The notes: generated from the sequence alone by a model not told the origin. Shown: positions 32,980 through 42,047, counted from the stretch's first letter. The stretch: 64,000 bases of DNA from a bacterium (GCA_022072055.1 JAJVIK010000007.1:558001-622000); one strand, 5' to 3'. A program made the numbers and translations.

Positions 32980-33012
32980 TCATATTCTATGGGAAAAGGT
33001 ATGAGTATGTAA
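32980..33012 (-). promoter_or_regulatory. Promoter of the Ni/Co transporter operon with overlapping dyad
   Basis: On the minus strand a -35 TTACAT (33012-33007) and a -10 TAGAAT (32989-32984) are 17 nt apart, about 60 nt before cbiM. A dyad TCATA-N15-TATGA (32980-33004) overlaps the -10 and spacer and resembles the half-sites of NikR operators (GTATGA/TCATAC) in inverted order. It could be a metal-responsive repressor site. Confidence 0.45.
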
Positions 33013-33036
33013 GCTCGGGTCCGGTTGGCCCCTCAC

Positions 33037-34029
33037 TCATTTCGACCCCTCTCGACTCAAGCCGAAATCGAGCCCCGGCAGCCACACCAAGGTATGCACA
33101 TGATTGGCGTTGTTCTGGCGGTTCGAGAATTGAATGTCGATTCCTTTTCCGCAGATCCGGTAGTAGCAGTTCTGCCCCCGCTCCATCCCGCCAAGCCATT
33201 GAAAGACCAGCTCCGGTTCCGCGAGGATCGAGTCGAGGTCGCGCCCCAGCGATGCAAAAGCCTCCCCTCGAAAACAGTCGAGGTAGGTCTCGAGCAGCTT
33301 CTTGAAGAGTTCGCGGCGGGATGAATCCAGATCGGCAATCCGAAGGCCCGCCCCAAGCGGGGACCGGATGGCGGCCTGTTCGGCGCCTTCGACCTCAATC
33401 GGATCGCCGGGGACTCGCGCTTTCTCACGGTCCTCCTTGCCGAGCGCGGCCAGGAATTCGTAGGCGACATCCTCCTCCAGAGGCAGATTCCGAAACCCCA
33501 TCCACTCCCCCTCCAAAACCTTCGCGGGGTTCGCGCCGAGGAACAGGGGGGTCATCGAAATCGGCTTCTCGCCCTCCAGGGTCACATTGAGGGAGAGGTG
33601 GTGGCCTTCAAAGCGGAACCCCCAACGCTTATCGGGGGCCGGTTCACCCCAGAAGACCAGGTAGTACCTCCCCGGGTCTCGCGTGGGGGACTGCTCCTTG
33701 TCGAGCAGCACCTGCTCCAGGCGAATCACCCCCTTGGCCTGCTCGATCCCCGCGGGAGAGAGACAGGTTTCGAGGAGTTTCCAGAGCAGCTCCTTTTGCT
33801 CCTCGTCCATCCGCTCAATCGGAATCCCCTCACGCTCCTTGGGGAAGAAATGCCACTTGGTGCGAGCGGGGGAATCAAAGGGAAGCAGGGCCATGAACTT
33901 CCGGTCGGGGGACATCTTGGCGAGCAGCGCCTTCGCGGCCGCTAGGGTCGATTCGGCGAAGGCGGGGAATGGACTTGGAATCGAGACGAGAACCGAAAGA
34001 AAAACGATCGAGAATACGCGCTTCAGCAT
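33037..34029 (-). CDS. DUF3500 family secreted protein
   Basis: A 330-residue protein with a signal peptide (MLKRVFSIVFLSVLVSIPSPFPAFA). DUF3500 hallmarks follow in order: LLPFDSPARTKWHFFPKERE, MDEEQKELLWKLLETCLSPAG, DPGRYYLVFWGEPAPDKRWG, FEGHHLSLNVTL, FLGANPA, YYRICGKGIDIQFSN and NNANHVHTLVW near the C terminus. The family function is unknown. Conserved His/Asn (GHHLSLN, NHVHT) suggest a metal or hydrolase-like site. The ATG at 34029 opens the signal peptide. Confidence 0.9.
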   Translation of the reverse strand: MLKRVFSIVFLSVLVSIPSPFPAFAESTLAAAKALLAKMSPDRKFMALLPFDSPARTKWHFFPKEREGIPIERMDEEQKELLWKLLETCLSPAGIEQAKGVIRLEQVLLDKEQSPTRDPGRYYLVFWGEPAPDKRWGFRFEGHHLSLNVTLEGEKPISMTPLFLGANPAKVLEGEWMGFRNLPLEEDVAYEFLAALGKEDREKARVPGDPIEVEGAEQAAIRSPLGAGLRIADLDSSRRELFKKLLETYLDCFRGEAFASLGRDLDSILAEPELVFQWLGGMERGQNCYYRICGKGIDIQFSNRQNNANHVHTLVWLPGLDFGLSREGSK

Positions 34030-34094
34030 GGAATACCTCATCCTCCGAAGATTCCCCACGACCTTTGCCAATGGGAAGACAAAAGTATCCGCAT

Positions 34095-34709
34095 TCACAG
34101 TGTCTGCCCACCACAAAGTCGCAGAATTGTGTTGAGAAACTCCCTCAGTTGGAGACAGCGCTGGGCGGAAACGCCAAGATCTCGACCCCTAAGAACCCTG
34201 GCCGCGTCTCGCTCCTTCACGTAACCTCTCCCCGTTGAGCCTCTTCGAAACAGGTCCCCGATTCGCCTTGAGGGTGGGTTCAAATGATTTACCATCTCGG
34301 GATCGGGCCCCGGCTCCGCCAGATTATGCCCGGCAAGGTGACGAAGGTCATCCCAGAACGGCAGTAGCCAAGCCTCAAACTCAAACTGCGCCGCGTGGGG
34401 ATGGAAGCGAGGTTCCTCCCCCACCCAAAGTCTCAACTGTCGCTTAGCATCCTCCGCGTCCCTGAACTCTGGGGGCACGCTACCGGTGTAAACGTCAGTC
34501 AACGCGATTACCGCATCCGCGGGAAATTTCCTATCGTCCAAGTGCCTTCGCACGTCCCCCTTGAGCTGATCGCCGCGAGGGATTCGCCCATGGAAGGGCT
34601 TAGGGTCCAACTTTGGCATCCTTCCCTGAAGGCGGGGCTCGAGGAACCGCCGGAGAGCGGCCATCAGGACCCGCTCGGTTTTCCCTTCCACCATGATGAC
34701 AATCTTCAC
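34095..34709 (-). CDS. DUF4276 family (TOPRIM-like) protein, partner of the AAA ATPase
   Basis: A 204-residue protein. The N-terminal IVIMVEGKTERVLMAALRRF carries the conserved Glu-Gly motif of TOPRIM-like folds, VIALTDVYTG the acidic strand and FEFEAWLLPF a third conserved block. DUF4276 proteins are mostly encoded next to AAA ATPases as here, and such pairs are candidate anti-phage or DNA-stress systems. The start overlaps the ATPase stop by 4 nt (ATGA). The expected activity, metal-dependent nucleic-acid cleavage, is inference from the fold. Confidence 0.82.
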   Translation of the reverse strand: MKIVIMVEGKTERVLMAALRRFLEPRLQGRMPKLDPKPFHGRIPRGDQLKGDVRRHLDDRKFPADAVIALTDVYTGSVPPEFRDAEDAKRQLRLWVGEEPRFHPHAAQFEFEAWLLPFWDDLRHLAGHNLAEPGPDPEMVNHLNPPSRRIGDLFRRGSTGRGYVKERDAARVLRGRDLGVSAQRCLQLREFLNTILRLCGGQTL

Positions 34710-35866
34710 GAACGGGCTCCGAGTTGGCCTTTCATCCAGAGCTCATCCAAGGAGTATTCCCTTAGCCATTCCTCCAGGTCCAGCGAGTCCGCCCATGTCG
34801 CCAAGGCCGACCCGTCCTCGACGACATCCATCAGGACGACCTCCTCGGGTCTCAGAAAACGAATGAATCGCTCTGAGTGCGTGGCTACAATGATCTGAGT
34901 CCGGGTGGAGGCCTCCCGCATGAGACCCGCAAGGAGACTGAGGAGTTCGGGATGAAGACTTATCTCCGGCTCGTCAATAAGCGTGATTGCGGACAAACCC
35001 GGACTCTGGAGAAGGGTCGCAAGCCATAGGAATCGAAGTGTCCCTTCCGATAACTGGTGCATGTAGAGTGGACTCGTAAAGCGGGTATCTCTCCAGGTCA
35101 TGGCGAGTGTGCCCGCCGCAACGGGTGGAAAATCCAATCGGACGAATCCTGGAAACGCTGCTCGGAGAGCGTCTTCAACGGAGTCAAACCGATCACGATG
35201 ACTTTCGCGCAAGGTAAAAAGGCAGGATACCAAAGCCTCTCCATTCAGTCCGGGCAACTCCGCGGGACGTAGTGGTTGTGGCAGTCGGATGGGAGCAAGG
35301 CTCTCAACATTCAGCGAATGATAATACGTGGAGGAGGCAAGGCGGCTGCGGAATTCCTCTGGTTCACGGAACATCTTGGGGACCTGGCAGAGGGAGGTCT
35401 CAAGAGGCATATGCTCCCATGTTGGTTGGACGAGCCTTTTTGAGTCGGGATCGAAATATCGTACCGCCCCTTGCGCCGAATGTACGTGCATGAACGGTGG
35501 CGGCGACTGTCTTGTCACCTGAGTCAGCGATTCCTCAGCGATCATGTATGATATCCCTGATCGCGCAAGAACCAGCTCGTACACCAATGGGTTGTGGTTT
35601 GGCACCCCCATTTGAATGGATAAACGGAGCTCCGCCGGTCCGTCCAACGTCAGAATGGACGAAATCCCCTCGAATTCGCTGATCCTCTTGCCGAGGCTAC
35701 CGACAGCCGATGCGGACAACAGTGAAAGGACATCCAGGAATGAGGTTTTCCCGCACCCGTTCGCTCCGATGAGGACGCACAGATCTCGGAGGTCGAGACT
35801 GAGGTCGCGTAGTCGCCTGAAGCCCTGAACCCGAATGTGTTCGAATCGGTCCATCTTCACCTCCAC
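34706..35866 (-). CDS. AAA family ATPase (RecF/OLD-like, AAA_21 type)
   Basis: A 386-residue SMC/RecF-type ATPase. The N terminus HIRVQGFRRLRDLSLDL leads into Walker A GANGCGKTSF. A variable insert of about 180 residues follows, then the signature-like QLSEGTLRFLWLA, Walker B TLIDEPEISLHPEL and the switch His in IVATHSERFIRF. No fused TOPRIM domain is present; that role is probably filled by the overlapping DUF4276 gene. The layout is like PARIS or split OLD nucleases, but the partner family differs from PARIS (DUF4435). Confidence 0.88.
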   Translation of the reverse strand: MEVKMDRFEHIRVQGFRRLRDLSLDLRDLCVLIGANGCGKTSFLDVLSLLSASAVGSLGKRISEFEGISSILTLDGPAELRLSIQMGVPNHNPLVYELVLARSGISYMIAEESLTQVTRQSPPPFMHVHSAQGAVRYFDPDSKRLVQPTWEHMPLETSLCQVPKMFREPEEFRSRLASSTYYHSLNVESLAPIRLPQPLRPAELPGLNGEALVSCLFTLRESHRDRFDSVEDALRAAFPGFVRLDFPPVAAGTLAMTWRDTRFTSPLYMHQLSEGTLRFLWLATLLQSPGLSAITLIDEPEISLHPELLSLLAGLMREASTRTQIIVATHSERFIRFLRPEEVVLMDVVEDGSALATWADSLDLEEWLREYSLDELWMKGQLGARS

Positions 35867-35942
35867 CCTCCAGTTTCATCTCCCTCGATCCGCTTGTCAA
35901 AGGCGAATCCAGGGGCGGGAGAGGTGCGCTTCGCGCGGGTGT

Positions 35943-36560
35943 TCACGCTGCCCCCTTCCTCTTCCCCGTGATGAAATACAGCGGCCTGCCCGCGGCGGCG
36001 TACTTGATCTCATAATTGGTCCGCCCCGCAAGAGTCGCGAGCTCCTCGGGGCCTTCAATTGCTCTGGGTTCGATTTCGAAGGACTCCCCGAACCCGGCGA
36101 GCTGTTCGAGCATCCAATCGAAATAGCCGCGGTGGTCGGTGGCAAGGTTGAGCAGCGCGCCCGGAACCAGCGCGCGTCGGAGGTCCACAAGGAAATCCGG
36201 GCGGATCAGGCGGCGCTTGTGGTGACGTTTCTTGGGCCAGGGATCCGGGTAGAGCAGGTGAAAGGCTGAAACCGAGGATTCCGGGACAAACTCCTGGAAA
36301 AAACGCGCGGCTTCCTCGCGCGCCGCGCGGACATTGGCGAGCCGCAGGCGTTCCGCGCGCTCCGCAAGAGTCCGCAAGTACGCCCGGGCGTATTCCAAGC
36401 CCACAAAATTCACTTCCGGATGCTCCATGGCGCGTCCGAGTAGGAACCGTCCCTTGCCGCACCCGACCTCCACCTCCACCGGCCCGGACCTCCCGAAAAG
36501 GTCTGTCCAGTTGAGCGGCTTGGAGAGTTGGTCAGGTTCGAAGAGGATCGTGGAGTTCAT
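35943..36560 (-). CDS. trmB: tRNA (guanine-N7-)-methyltransferase
   Basis: A 205-residue class I methyltransferase. The SAM motif VEVEVGCGKGRFLL is followed by FVGLEYARAY and the TrmB signature LYPDPWPKKRHHKRRLI, ending with GRPLYFITGKRK. It makes m7G46 in the variable loop of tRNAs. It is divergent from the Ser/Thr kinase gene (104-nt shared intergenic region). Confidence 0.95.
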   Translation of the reverse strand: MNSTILFEPDQLSKPLNWTDLFGRSGPVEVEVGCGKGRFLLGRAMEHPEVNFVGLEYARAYLRTLAERAERLRLANVRAAREEAARFFQEFVPESSVSAFHLLYPDPWPKKRHHKRRLIRPDFLVDLRRALVPGALLNLATDHRGYFDWMLEQLAGFGESFEIEPRAIEGPEELATLAGRTNYEIKYAAAGRPLYFITGKRKGAA

Positions 36561-36587
36561 GGATTCCGAAGCCCGGCTCCAGCCGCA

Positions 36588-36616
36588 TGGACCTCCTCGG
36601 AGCGGGCGTCTATGCT
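36588..36616 (+). promoter_or_regulatory. Candidate promoter for the Ser/Thr kinase gene
   Basis: TGGACC and, after 17 nt, TATGCT lie about 50 nt ahead of the ATG at 36665 in the trmB/kinase divergent region. The same TGGACC-N17 spacing with TATAAT is seen ahead of the GH106-type gene. Confidence 0.35.
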
Positions 36617-36664
36617 AGTTCGAGGTTGCAATCAAACCACGGGAGGAAACGGAACGGAACCTCC

Positions 36665-38068
36665 ATGGCGGGCGAAAAGACTCCGCAATACGGCGACTAT
36701 CGGGTGGTCCGGAAGATTGGGAAGGGCGGATTCGGATCGGTGTATCTGGCCGAGAATCCCCTGTTTCCCAAACACCTCTTCGCGGTCAAGGTCTTCGACC
36801 CGAGAGAGGACGACATCGATGGCGCCACCCCGCTGCGCGATGAGCTCCACAACCTGATCGGTCTGTCCCACTCCAACATTGTCCAGGTGCGAGGGTTCGG
36901 CATCGAACTCGGCGGCGAACGCGCCGAACCCTACATTGTCATGGACTACATCGAGGGTCCAAACGGCGGGAGCTACAACCTCAAGCAGCACCTGATCGCC
37001 TCGGGGGGCCGCCTCGCGCCCCTCGAGGTCAAGCGCCTGTTCCGTCAGATCCTTTCCGCCCTCGCGCTGGTCCACAAGAAACGAATCGCGCATCTCGACC
37101 TCAAGCCCGAGAACATCCTCTTGGACCGCGATCTGAACGCCTATGTCTCGGATTTCGGGGTGAGCCAGACAGTCACCTCGCATTCCCTACGCGCCGACCG
37201 TCCCCCGAGCATCCAGGGGTTCTCGCCCATCTACGCCTCGCCGGAGCAGATCCGTCACGCCTACGGCAGCCGTCACAGCGATGTCTTCTCCCTCGGCGTG
37301 ATGATCCTGGAGTGCCTCACCGGAATCCGCCCGGAGGTGGTCCATTCCGAGTCCAATCCCAAGGTCGATTACACCCCTCCATCCGCCTCGGGCCTGGACC
37401 GCAAATGGGACCAACTGATGGAGCGCTGCCTTTCGATTGACCCCGCGTACCGTTTCCCGAACGCCGAGATCTTCCTGCGCGCTTTGGAGCAGATGCCGAG
37501 CAATTTGCCCGGCGAGCGCTCGGACATGGCCGTGATCCGGGAGGCGCCCACTCCCGCCGCGGGGGTGCAGGTCGAGACTCCGCGCTCGGGGTTGAGCGCG
37601 GGTTCCTCGACCACGCCGCGCCCCGTGATCCCAAGAATCCCTCCCGCCACTCAAGCGGCCATCACGCCGTATGAGGGTAACATTTCGCGCCTACTCGATC
37701 GCGAGCGAATGTTCGAAAGGGAGGCCCGCGAAGAAGTCCGTCGCGTGGCGCCGAACGCGGGGGCGCTTCTCTCGGCGCGGTTTGGAATCCGGCTGATTGC
37801 TTTCTTCGGCGCGCTGATTGGGCTGTTGGTGGGGGCTTTCCTTGGGCTGAATATCGGCGAGCGGGTTGGAACTCAGTATGCGGGTCAGATCGGAAGGGTC
37901 CTGAGCTATTTTGTCAACGATGACCTGGGCACCTGGATCGGGCGTGGCGCGGGCCAGGTCATGGGAGCCATTGCCGGGGGGCTTGTGCTGGCGGGACTCG
38001 GATGGCTGCTCGGAAGACTGGCGGGCACTGGGCTGTACCGGCTGACACGCGGCGCGGAGGAGGAGTGA
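36665..38068 (+). CDS. Eukaryotic-type Ser/Thr protein kinase with C-terminal membrane segments
   Basis: A 467-residue protein. Kinase domain (about residues 10-280): P-loop GKGGFGSVY, Lys42 in FAVKVF, catalytic loop HLDLKPENILLD, DFGVSQ and a PE of the APE motif in YASPEQI. A Pro/Thr-rich linker follows, then two C-terminal hydrophobic segments rich in Gly (LIAFFGALIGLLVGAFLGLN, GAGQVMGAIAGGLVLAGLGW) of glycine-zipper type. These place the kinase on the cytoplasmic face of the membrane without a visible sensor domain. The ATG at 36665 is used; GGGAGGAAAC lies 14 nt upstream, rather far. Confidence 0.9.
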   Translation: MAGEKTPQYGDYRVVRKIGKGGFGSVYLAENPLFPKHLFAVKVFDPREDDIDGATPLRDELHNLIGLSHSNIVQVRGFGIELGGERAEPYIVMDYIEGPNGGSYNLKQHLIASGGRLAPLEVKRLFRQILSALALVHKKRIAHLDLKPENILLDRDLNAYVSDFGVSQTVTSHSLRADRPPSIQGFSPIYASPEQIRHAYGSRHSDVFSLGVMILECLTGIRPEVVHSESNPKVDYTPPSASGLDRKWDQLMERCLSIDPAYRFPNAEIFLRALEQMPSNLPGERSDMAVIREAPTPAAGVQVETPRSGLSAGSSTTPRPVIPRIPPATQAAITPYEGNISRLLDRERMFEREAREEVRRVAPNAGALLSARFGIRLIAFFGALIGLLVGAFLGLNIGERVGTQYAGQIGRVLSYFVNDDLGTWIGRGAGQVMGAIAGGLVLAGLGWLLGRLAGTGLYRLTRGAEEE

Positions 38069-38109
38069 AGCAAGTCCGGAGGGAGGCCGCGGCCCGCACA
38101 TCCGCCGCG

Positions 38110-38139
38110 TTGCCTTGCCACGCCGAATCTCTCTAGAAT
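38110..38139 (+). promoter_or_regulatory. Promoter of the antitoxin remnant (copy 0)
   Basis: TTGCCT (38110-38115), 18 nt, TAGAAT (38134-38139). The same boxes and spacing recur at 42048, 42734 and 43554 ahead of the three VapBC-like modules, so this region is a fourth copy of their promoter. Confidence 0.55.
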
Positions 38140-38169
38140 TGACTCATTCGATCCGGTTGAGAAAGAACG

Positions 38170-38289
38170 ATGACTTATCGCGGCCATATCGAAAACGGTG
38201 TCGTGGTGTTGGATGAACCGGCGGAATTGCCGGAGAGCGAGGACCTGTTCCTCTTTCAGTCGAAATGGGGGAATGCGACAAGCCCCTGA
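38170..38289 (+). pseudogene. Truncated copy of the MTYRGH-type antitoxin
   Basis: A 39-codon frame starting MTYRGHIENGVVVLDEPAEL, nearly identical to the start of the three antitoxins at 42108, 42794 and 43614. It diverges after PES and ends at a TGA after unrelated residues (DLFLFQSKWGNATSP). No toxin gene follows. It is a solo remnant, with promoter, of the array 4 kb away. Confidence 0.7.
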
Positions 38290-38329
38290 GGGTCTTGAAA
38301 TGCTCCGCCCGCCGCCCTAAGAGTCCCCC

Positions 38330-38854
38330 ATGGCTCCGCCCCCCATACCCACTCCACGCATTGAACAGGCAATCCTCCTGATCCGTGGTCATAGGGTTCT
38401 ATTGGACGAAGACTTGGCCTCACTGTATGGAGTCTCGACTGGCCGACTCAACGAACAAGTCAAGAGGAATCGGCGCCGGTTTCCCGAGGATTTCATGTTC
38501 CAATTGACTCCCAAGGAGTGGGACAACTTGAGATCGCAGTTTGCGACCTCAAGTTGGGGAGGACGCCGCTACCCACCCCATGCCTTCACCGAGCAAGGGG
38601 TGGCCATGCTTTCCAGCGTCCTGCAAAGCGACCGCGCCATCGAGGTCAACATCGAGATCATGCGCGCCTTTGTCCGAATGCGCCAAGTGCTCGCGTCCCA
38701 TGCCGAGTTGGCCCGCAAGCTGGCCGCTCTGGAGCGCAAATACGACAAGCGCTTTCAGGCGGTCTTTGAAGCCATCCGCCAACTCATGACGACCCCGGTC
38801 ACCAAGCTGCGCCCGATCGGCTTTCACCACCGGGATTCGGCCAAGAAATCCTGA
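38330..38854 (+). CDS. ORF6N domain protein
   Basis: A 174-residue protein. The ORF6N DNA-binding domain covers residues about 10-100: [54 protein letters not shown] and [12 protein letters not shown]. It ends in a helical region ([20 protein letters not shown]). ORF6N proteins come from phage antirepressor-like modules and occur widely on bacterial chromosomes as accessory regulators. It lies just downstream of the antitoxin remnant, which supports an accessory locus. Confidence 0.9.
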   Translation: MAPPPIPTPRIEQAILLIRGHRVLLDEDLASLYGVSTGRLNEQVKRNRRRFPEDFMFQLTPKEWDNLRSQFATSSWGGRRYPPHAFTEQGVAMLSSVLQSDRAIEVNIEIMRAFVRMRQVLASHAELARKLAALERKYDKRFQAVFEAIRQLMTTPVTKLRPIGFHHRDSAKKS

Positions 38855-38877
38855 GCGCGCTCGGTCGGACTGACCCT

Positions 38878-41800
38878 CTATTGCACCCAAACAGCCCTCG
38901 GCGGCGCCATCAACCCATATGGGATTATGTGATATTCGCTTCCCTTCGGGGGTCCGCTCTCCGGACCCTTCTGAAACTGCCCCGGCCAGGCGGTTCCAAG
39001 CGACGGGTTCCCATGATGAGGTCCCAGTGTGTTCTTCAGACTTCCGATCACCTCAATGGAGAATTCCACTCCCGCACCGAGCGTGGCCTCATACGGCGGC
39101 CAGGCGATAAGTTCCGAGTTCCCGCCGCCTTCCACCACCGCCACCACCCCCTCCCACTTGGGGAGCAACACTTTAAGGGCGCTCGATCCCGGATTGGACT
39201 CAGCACGATACACATAGCGCACGCCGCCGCCATAGAACGGCATCCCCTGATCCTTCCAAGAGCCCATGTCCGGCGAATTCGCGGGCCGAACCACCCACCC
39301 CTTGTCGCAACTCTCCAGCGAAAACTCACCCAGCAGATACACCGGCTCGACCTCGCAGTGGACGGAGAACTTCTTCGAGGTCAGAACCAGCTCGTTGACT
39401 CCCGCCGCCACGGCATCCCCGCAGTCGAGTAGCTCGAATTTCCGATCCAACCACCACTTTCCATTCGGCTGAAGCGGCTTCCCATTCAAGGTGAACTCGT
39501 ACAGATGGGCCTGTTCGACCGCGAGCTGGAGCGCGGGCGGAGTCTCGAAACCTTTGACCGTGAAATGATAGCGGACATTAAAGCCGCTCCCCTCCTTGAA
39601 CTCCGCATCGCGCGAGAGAACTCGATCCTCGAACTGGACCGCGTTGTCCCAGGGGTTCTTGTCAAATCCGCGCGCCTTGTAGATCGCGGTCTGCGCGCGG
39701 TAGAAATACACATCCTTCTCGCCGTTGCCGTCAATCTCATAGTCGCAGTAATCGAGGGGGAGAACGTTCGGGCCGTTGCGCTCGATTCGGACCAGCGTAA
39801 GCGTGGCGGGATCGGTCTTGGGTTCCGCCGGCGCCTTCGGCGAAACCGCTTCTTGGTTTGTAATCAGGTACAGCGCGCTTCCCGCCGGGGGAAGCTCAAA
39901 AGCTACCTCCACCTGCTTGTCGCGGGTCACCCAGCTGCAAGGATCACTCTTCCCCGAAAACAGTTCGAGGAGTCGAACCTGCTTGCCCTCAGTCAGCCAT
40001 TTTCCGGAAGCGCTTTCCTCCATGCTGGTGTTGCACAGGAACAGGAGGCCGCCGAAATCGGTTTGGCGAAATTGATGGAAGAGTTTCCCCCCTTGGTGTT
40101 GTTCAAAGCGGATTGACGAGTATCCCGCCAAGTATTCACGGATCTTGTCCTGTCCCTGAATGACGCCATGGACTCCAGCGACTGGAACGAGCGGAATCGC
40201 CTCGCCCTCCTTCGGTTCGGGGAAGAGCGCGCTCAGTTCGTCGCTCTCTGCTCCCTCGACCCACTTCGGTCGCCCGCCGACCAAAAGAACATTGCCCCCA
40301 TTCGTCGCGAACTGCTTGAGCAGACCGAAGGTCCCAGCGCCGAGATTCGCGCAAGTGTGATGGAGAACCACCAGATCATAAACACGCTCGCCGACACGGA
40401 AGCCTTTGGCCTCCACTTTGCCGTGATCGCGGATCACCTGCTCGCAACCGAGGTCATATTCGACCTGGTGCAGGGACAAATCGGTGAGGAAGGCCTGGAA
40501 GTCCTCTCCCAGCTTGTCCAGCTCCGAATTGTCCCCTTGCGAACGGTGGAGCACCCAGCCGCTTGTCGTGGGCTCCAAAACCAGAATCCGGTTACGCTCG
40601 GCGCCGCTTGAGAGCGCGAGCGAAAGGCGCGCCAGGTATTCCCCCATCGCCGAGTAATGCTCCCACCACGGTTCGTGGTCGGAGAACGAAAGCGGGTGAT
40701 CGCGCTTGCGCGGCCCGCGCAGGGTCATGTAGGTGAGGTGCTGGTCGAAGAAATCGATCCCAAGGACCCCCAGCCAATCCGCGATGCGCTTCTGGTCCTC
40801 GAAGGTCATCTCCCAGCCGCCCGCGCCATACACCTCGCAGAGCCTCCGCGCGCGCCCGAGCTGGTTCGCCACCGAGGCGACTTCCCTGACCGCGCGGACA
40901 TTTCCGAACTGGGCATGCACACCCTCGTTATACTGGTTCATCAGGCAGTCGATGCCGGGCATCTGCTGCCAGGCCGCCATCGCCATGTTGTCGGGCACGC
41001 TCGCCGGGCGCGGCCACTCGTGCTCCCAATAGTGCCCGGTGAAGTTCAGGCGGTTCCTGGCGCATTCGTCATAATAAGGCTTGGCCCAGCGTTCGATGAA
41101 CAGGTCGAGCAGGAGTTGAAAGTAATCATAACGGACTTTGCGGAAGTCCCCGGTATCCTCGAACAGAGAAGGGAGGCTCGCGAGCAGGTCATAACCGCAA
41201 CGACTCTGGAATTGCTCCGCCAGGTCGGGACTCCAATGCAGGCTCCCGGTGGGCCTCAGGTGCGGCTCATCGGTGAAGCAGTGGCGAACCGTTTTTCCGA
41301 ACTCGGCGCCAAAGGCCTTCTTGTAGGGATCGAGCGTGATTTTAATAAACTCCTCGGTCAGTCCCGGCTCGAGCAAGTCCACATACGGAAACCCGCCATT
41401 CCAAGGGGAAGGTTCACGAACCTTCAGGCGCACCAGCGCGCCGGGTCCTTTGGCTTGCGCGAGGTCCCCCTCGATCCGGATGTAACTGTCCCCTTCCCGC
41501 CTGTAGGCCGCGATCAGGTCCTCCGGCGCGGACGAGGGGAATTCGTCAACTGCTTCCCAGACTATCCCTTTACCGGCCCATTCGGGGCGCCGCGCGGGGA
41601 CATGCCCCCCGGCGAATCCGGAGGGGTAGGAGTTTTCATCATAGATGTGCAGGAGCATCCCGCGGGACTTGGCGGCCTCGACCGCATGCTTGTAAAGCTC
41701 GAGCCAGCGCTCGGAAAGATAGGGGGTGATCAGGCCGGGCCTTGGGTGAACAAAGGCCTGGAGGACCTTGGCCGAGGCCAGCATGTCGAGCTGCTGGTCG

Positions 41801-41970
41801 ATTTCTTCCTCGGTGATGTCATCGTTCCAGACCCACAGCGGCGCGGAGTGGAACTCGGCGGGCGGGGTCTCGAAATGGCGGAGAAAGGCGTCTTCGGCGC
41901 CCAGTGCGGACATGGCGCCACAGTACCACACAATCACTGAAATCGGGGCCAACAGGGTCAGGGTTCTCAT
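38878..41970 (-). CDS. Secreted GH106-type glycosidase (alpha-L-rhamnosidase-like)
   Basis: A 1030-residue protein with a signal peptide (TLLAPISVIVWYCGAMSALG). The N terminus FETPPAEFHSAPLWVWNDDI and ITEEEIDQQLDMLASA, then GMLLHIYDENSYPSGFAGG, are typical of GH106 and related multi-domain enzymes that remove terminal rhamnose from plant or algal glycans. A TIM-barrel region (HCFTDEPHL carrying an Asp-Glu pair, GHYWEHEWP) is followed by a glutamine-amidotransferase-like region (VLHHTCANLGAG) and C-terminal beta-sandwich domains with a jelly-roll. It is alone on its strand and probably periplasmic or extracellular. The specificity is not proven. Confidence 0.8.
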   Translation of the reverse strand: MRTLTLLAPISVIVWYCGAMSALGAEDAFLRHFETPPAEFHSAPLWVWNDDITEEEIDQQLDMLASAKVLQAFVHPRPGLITPYLSERWLELYKHAVEAAKSRGMLLHIYDENSYPSGFAGGHVPARRPEWAGKGIVWEAVDEFPSSAPEDLIAAYRREGDSYIRIEGDLAQAKGPGALVRLKVREPSPWNGGFPYVDLLEPGLTEEFIKITLDPYKKAFGAEFGKTVRHCFTDEPHLRPTGSLHWSPDLAEQFQSRCGYDLLASLPSLFEDTGDFRKVRYDYFQLLLDLFIERWAKPYYDECARNRLNFTGHYWEHEWPRPASVPDNMAMAAWQQMPGIDCLMNQYNEGVHAQFGNVRAVREVASVANQLGRARRLCEVYGAGGWEMTFEDQKRIADWLGVLGIDFFDQHLTYMTLRGPRKRDHPLSFSDHEPWWEHYSAMGEYLARLSLALSSGAERNRILVLEPTTSGWVLHRSQGDNSELDKLGEDFQAFLTDLSLHQVEYDLGCEQVIRDHGKVEAKGFRVGERVYDLVVLHHTCANLGAGTFGLLKQFATNGGNVLLVGGRPKWVEGAESDELSALFPEPKEGEAIPLVPVAGVHGVIQGQDKIREYLAGYSSIRFEQHQGGKLFHQFRQTDFGGLLFLCNTSMEESASGKWLTEGKQVRLLELFSGKSDPCSWVTRDKQVEVAFELPPAGSALYLITNQEAVSPKAPAEPKTDPATLTLVRIERNGPNVLPLDYCDYEIDGNGEKDVYFYRAQTAIYKARGFDKNPWDNAVQFEDRVLSRDAEFKEGSGFNVRYHFTVKGFETPPALQLAVEQAHLYEFTLNGKPLQPNGKWWLDRKFELLDCGDAVAAGVNELVLTSKKFSVHCEVEPVYLLGEFSLESCDKGWVVRPANSPDMGSWKDQGMPFYGGGVRYVYRAESNPGSSALKVLLPKWEGVVAVVEGGGNSELIAWPPYEATLGAGVEFSIEVIGSLKNTLGPHHGNPSLGTAWPGQFQKGPESGPPKGSEYHIIPYGLMAPPRAVWVQ

Positions 41971-42011
41971 GGTGAGATCGGTGCCTTTCGCGGGTTGGAA
42001 TGGGAGATGCT

Positions 42012-42040
42012 ATTATAGATCGGCTTTACCGGAAGGTCCA
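42012..42040 (-). promoter_or_regulatory. Candidate promoter of the GH106-type gene
   Basis: On the minus strand TGGACC (42040-42035) and a perfect TATAAT (42017-42012) are 17 nt apart, ending 41 nt before the ATG at 41970. Confidence 0.5.
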
Positions 42041-42047
42041 TTCGGAA

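Noticed and set aside
34095-35866. Calling the AAA/DUF4276 pair PARIS
   Set aside because: PARIS uses a DUF4435 effector; the partner here reads as DUF4276, so only a functional analogy is offered.
40657-41940. 427-codon plus-strand ORF opposite the GH106-type gene
   Set aside because: A high-G+C shadow frame of the glycosidase with no recognisable motif.
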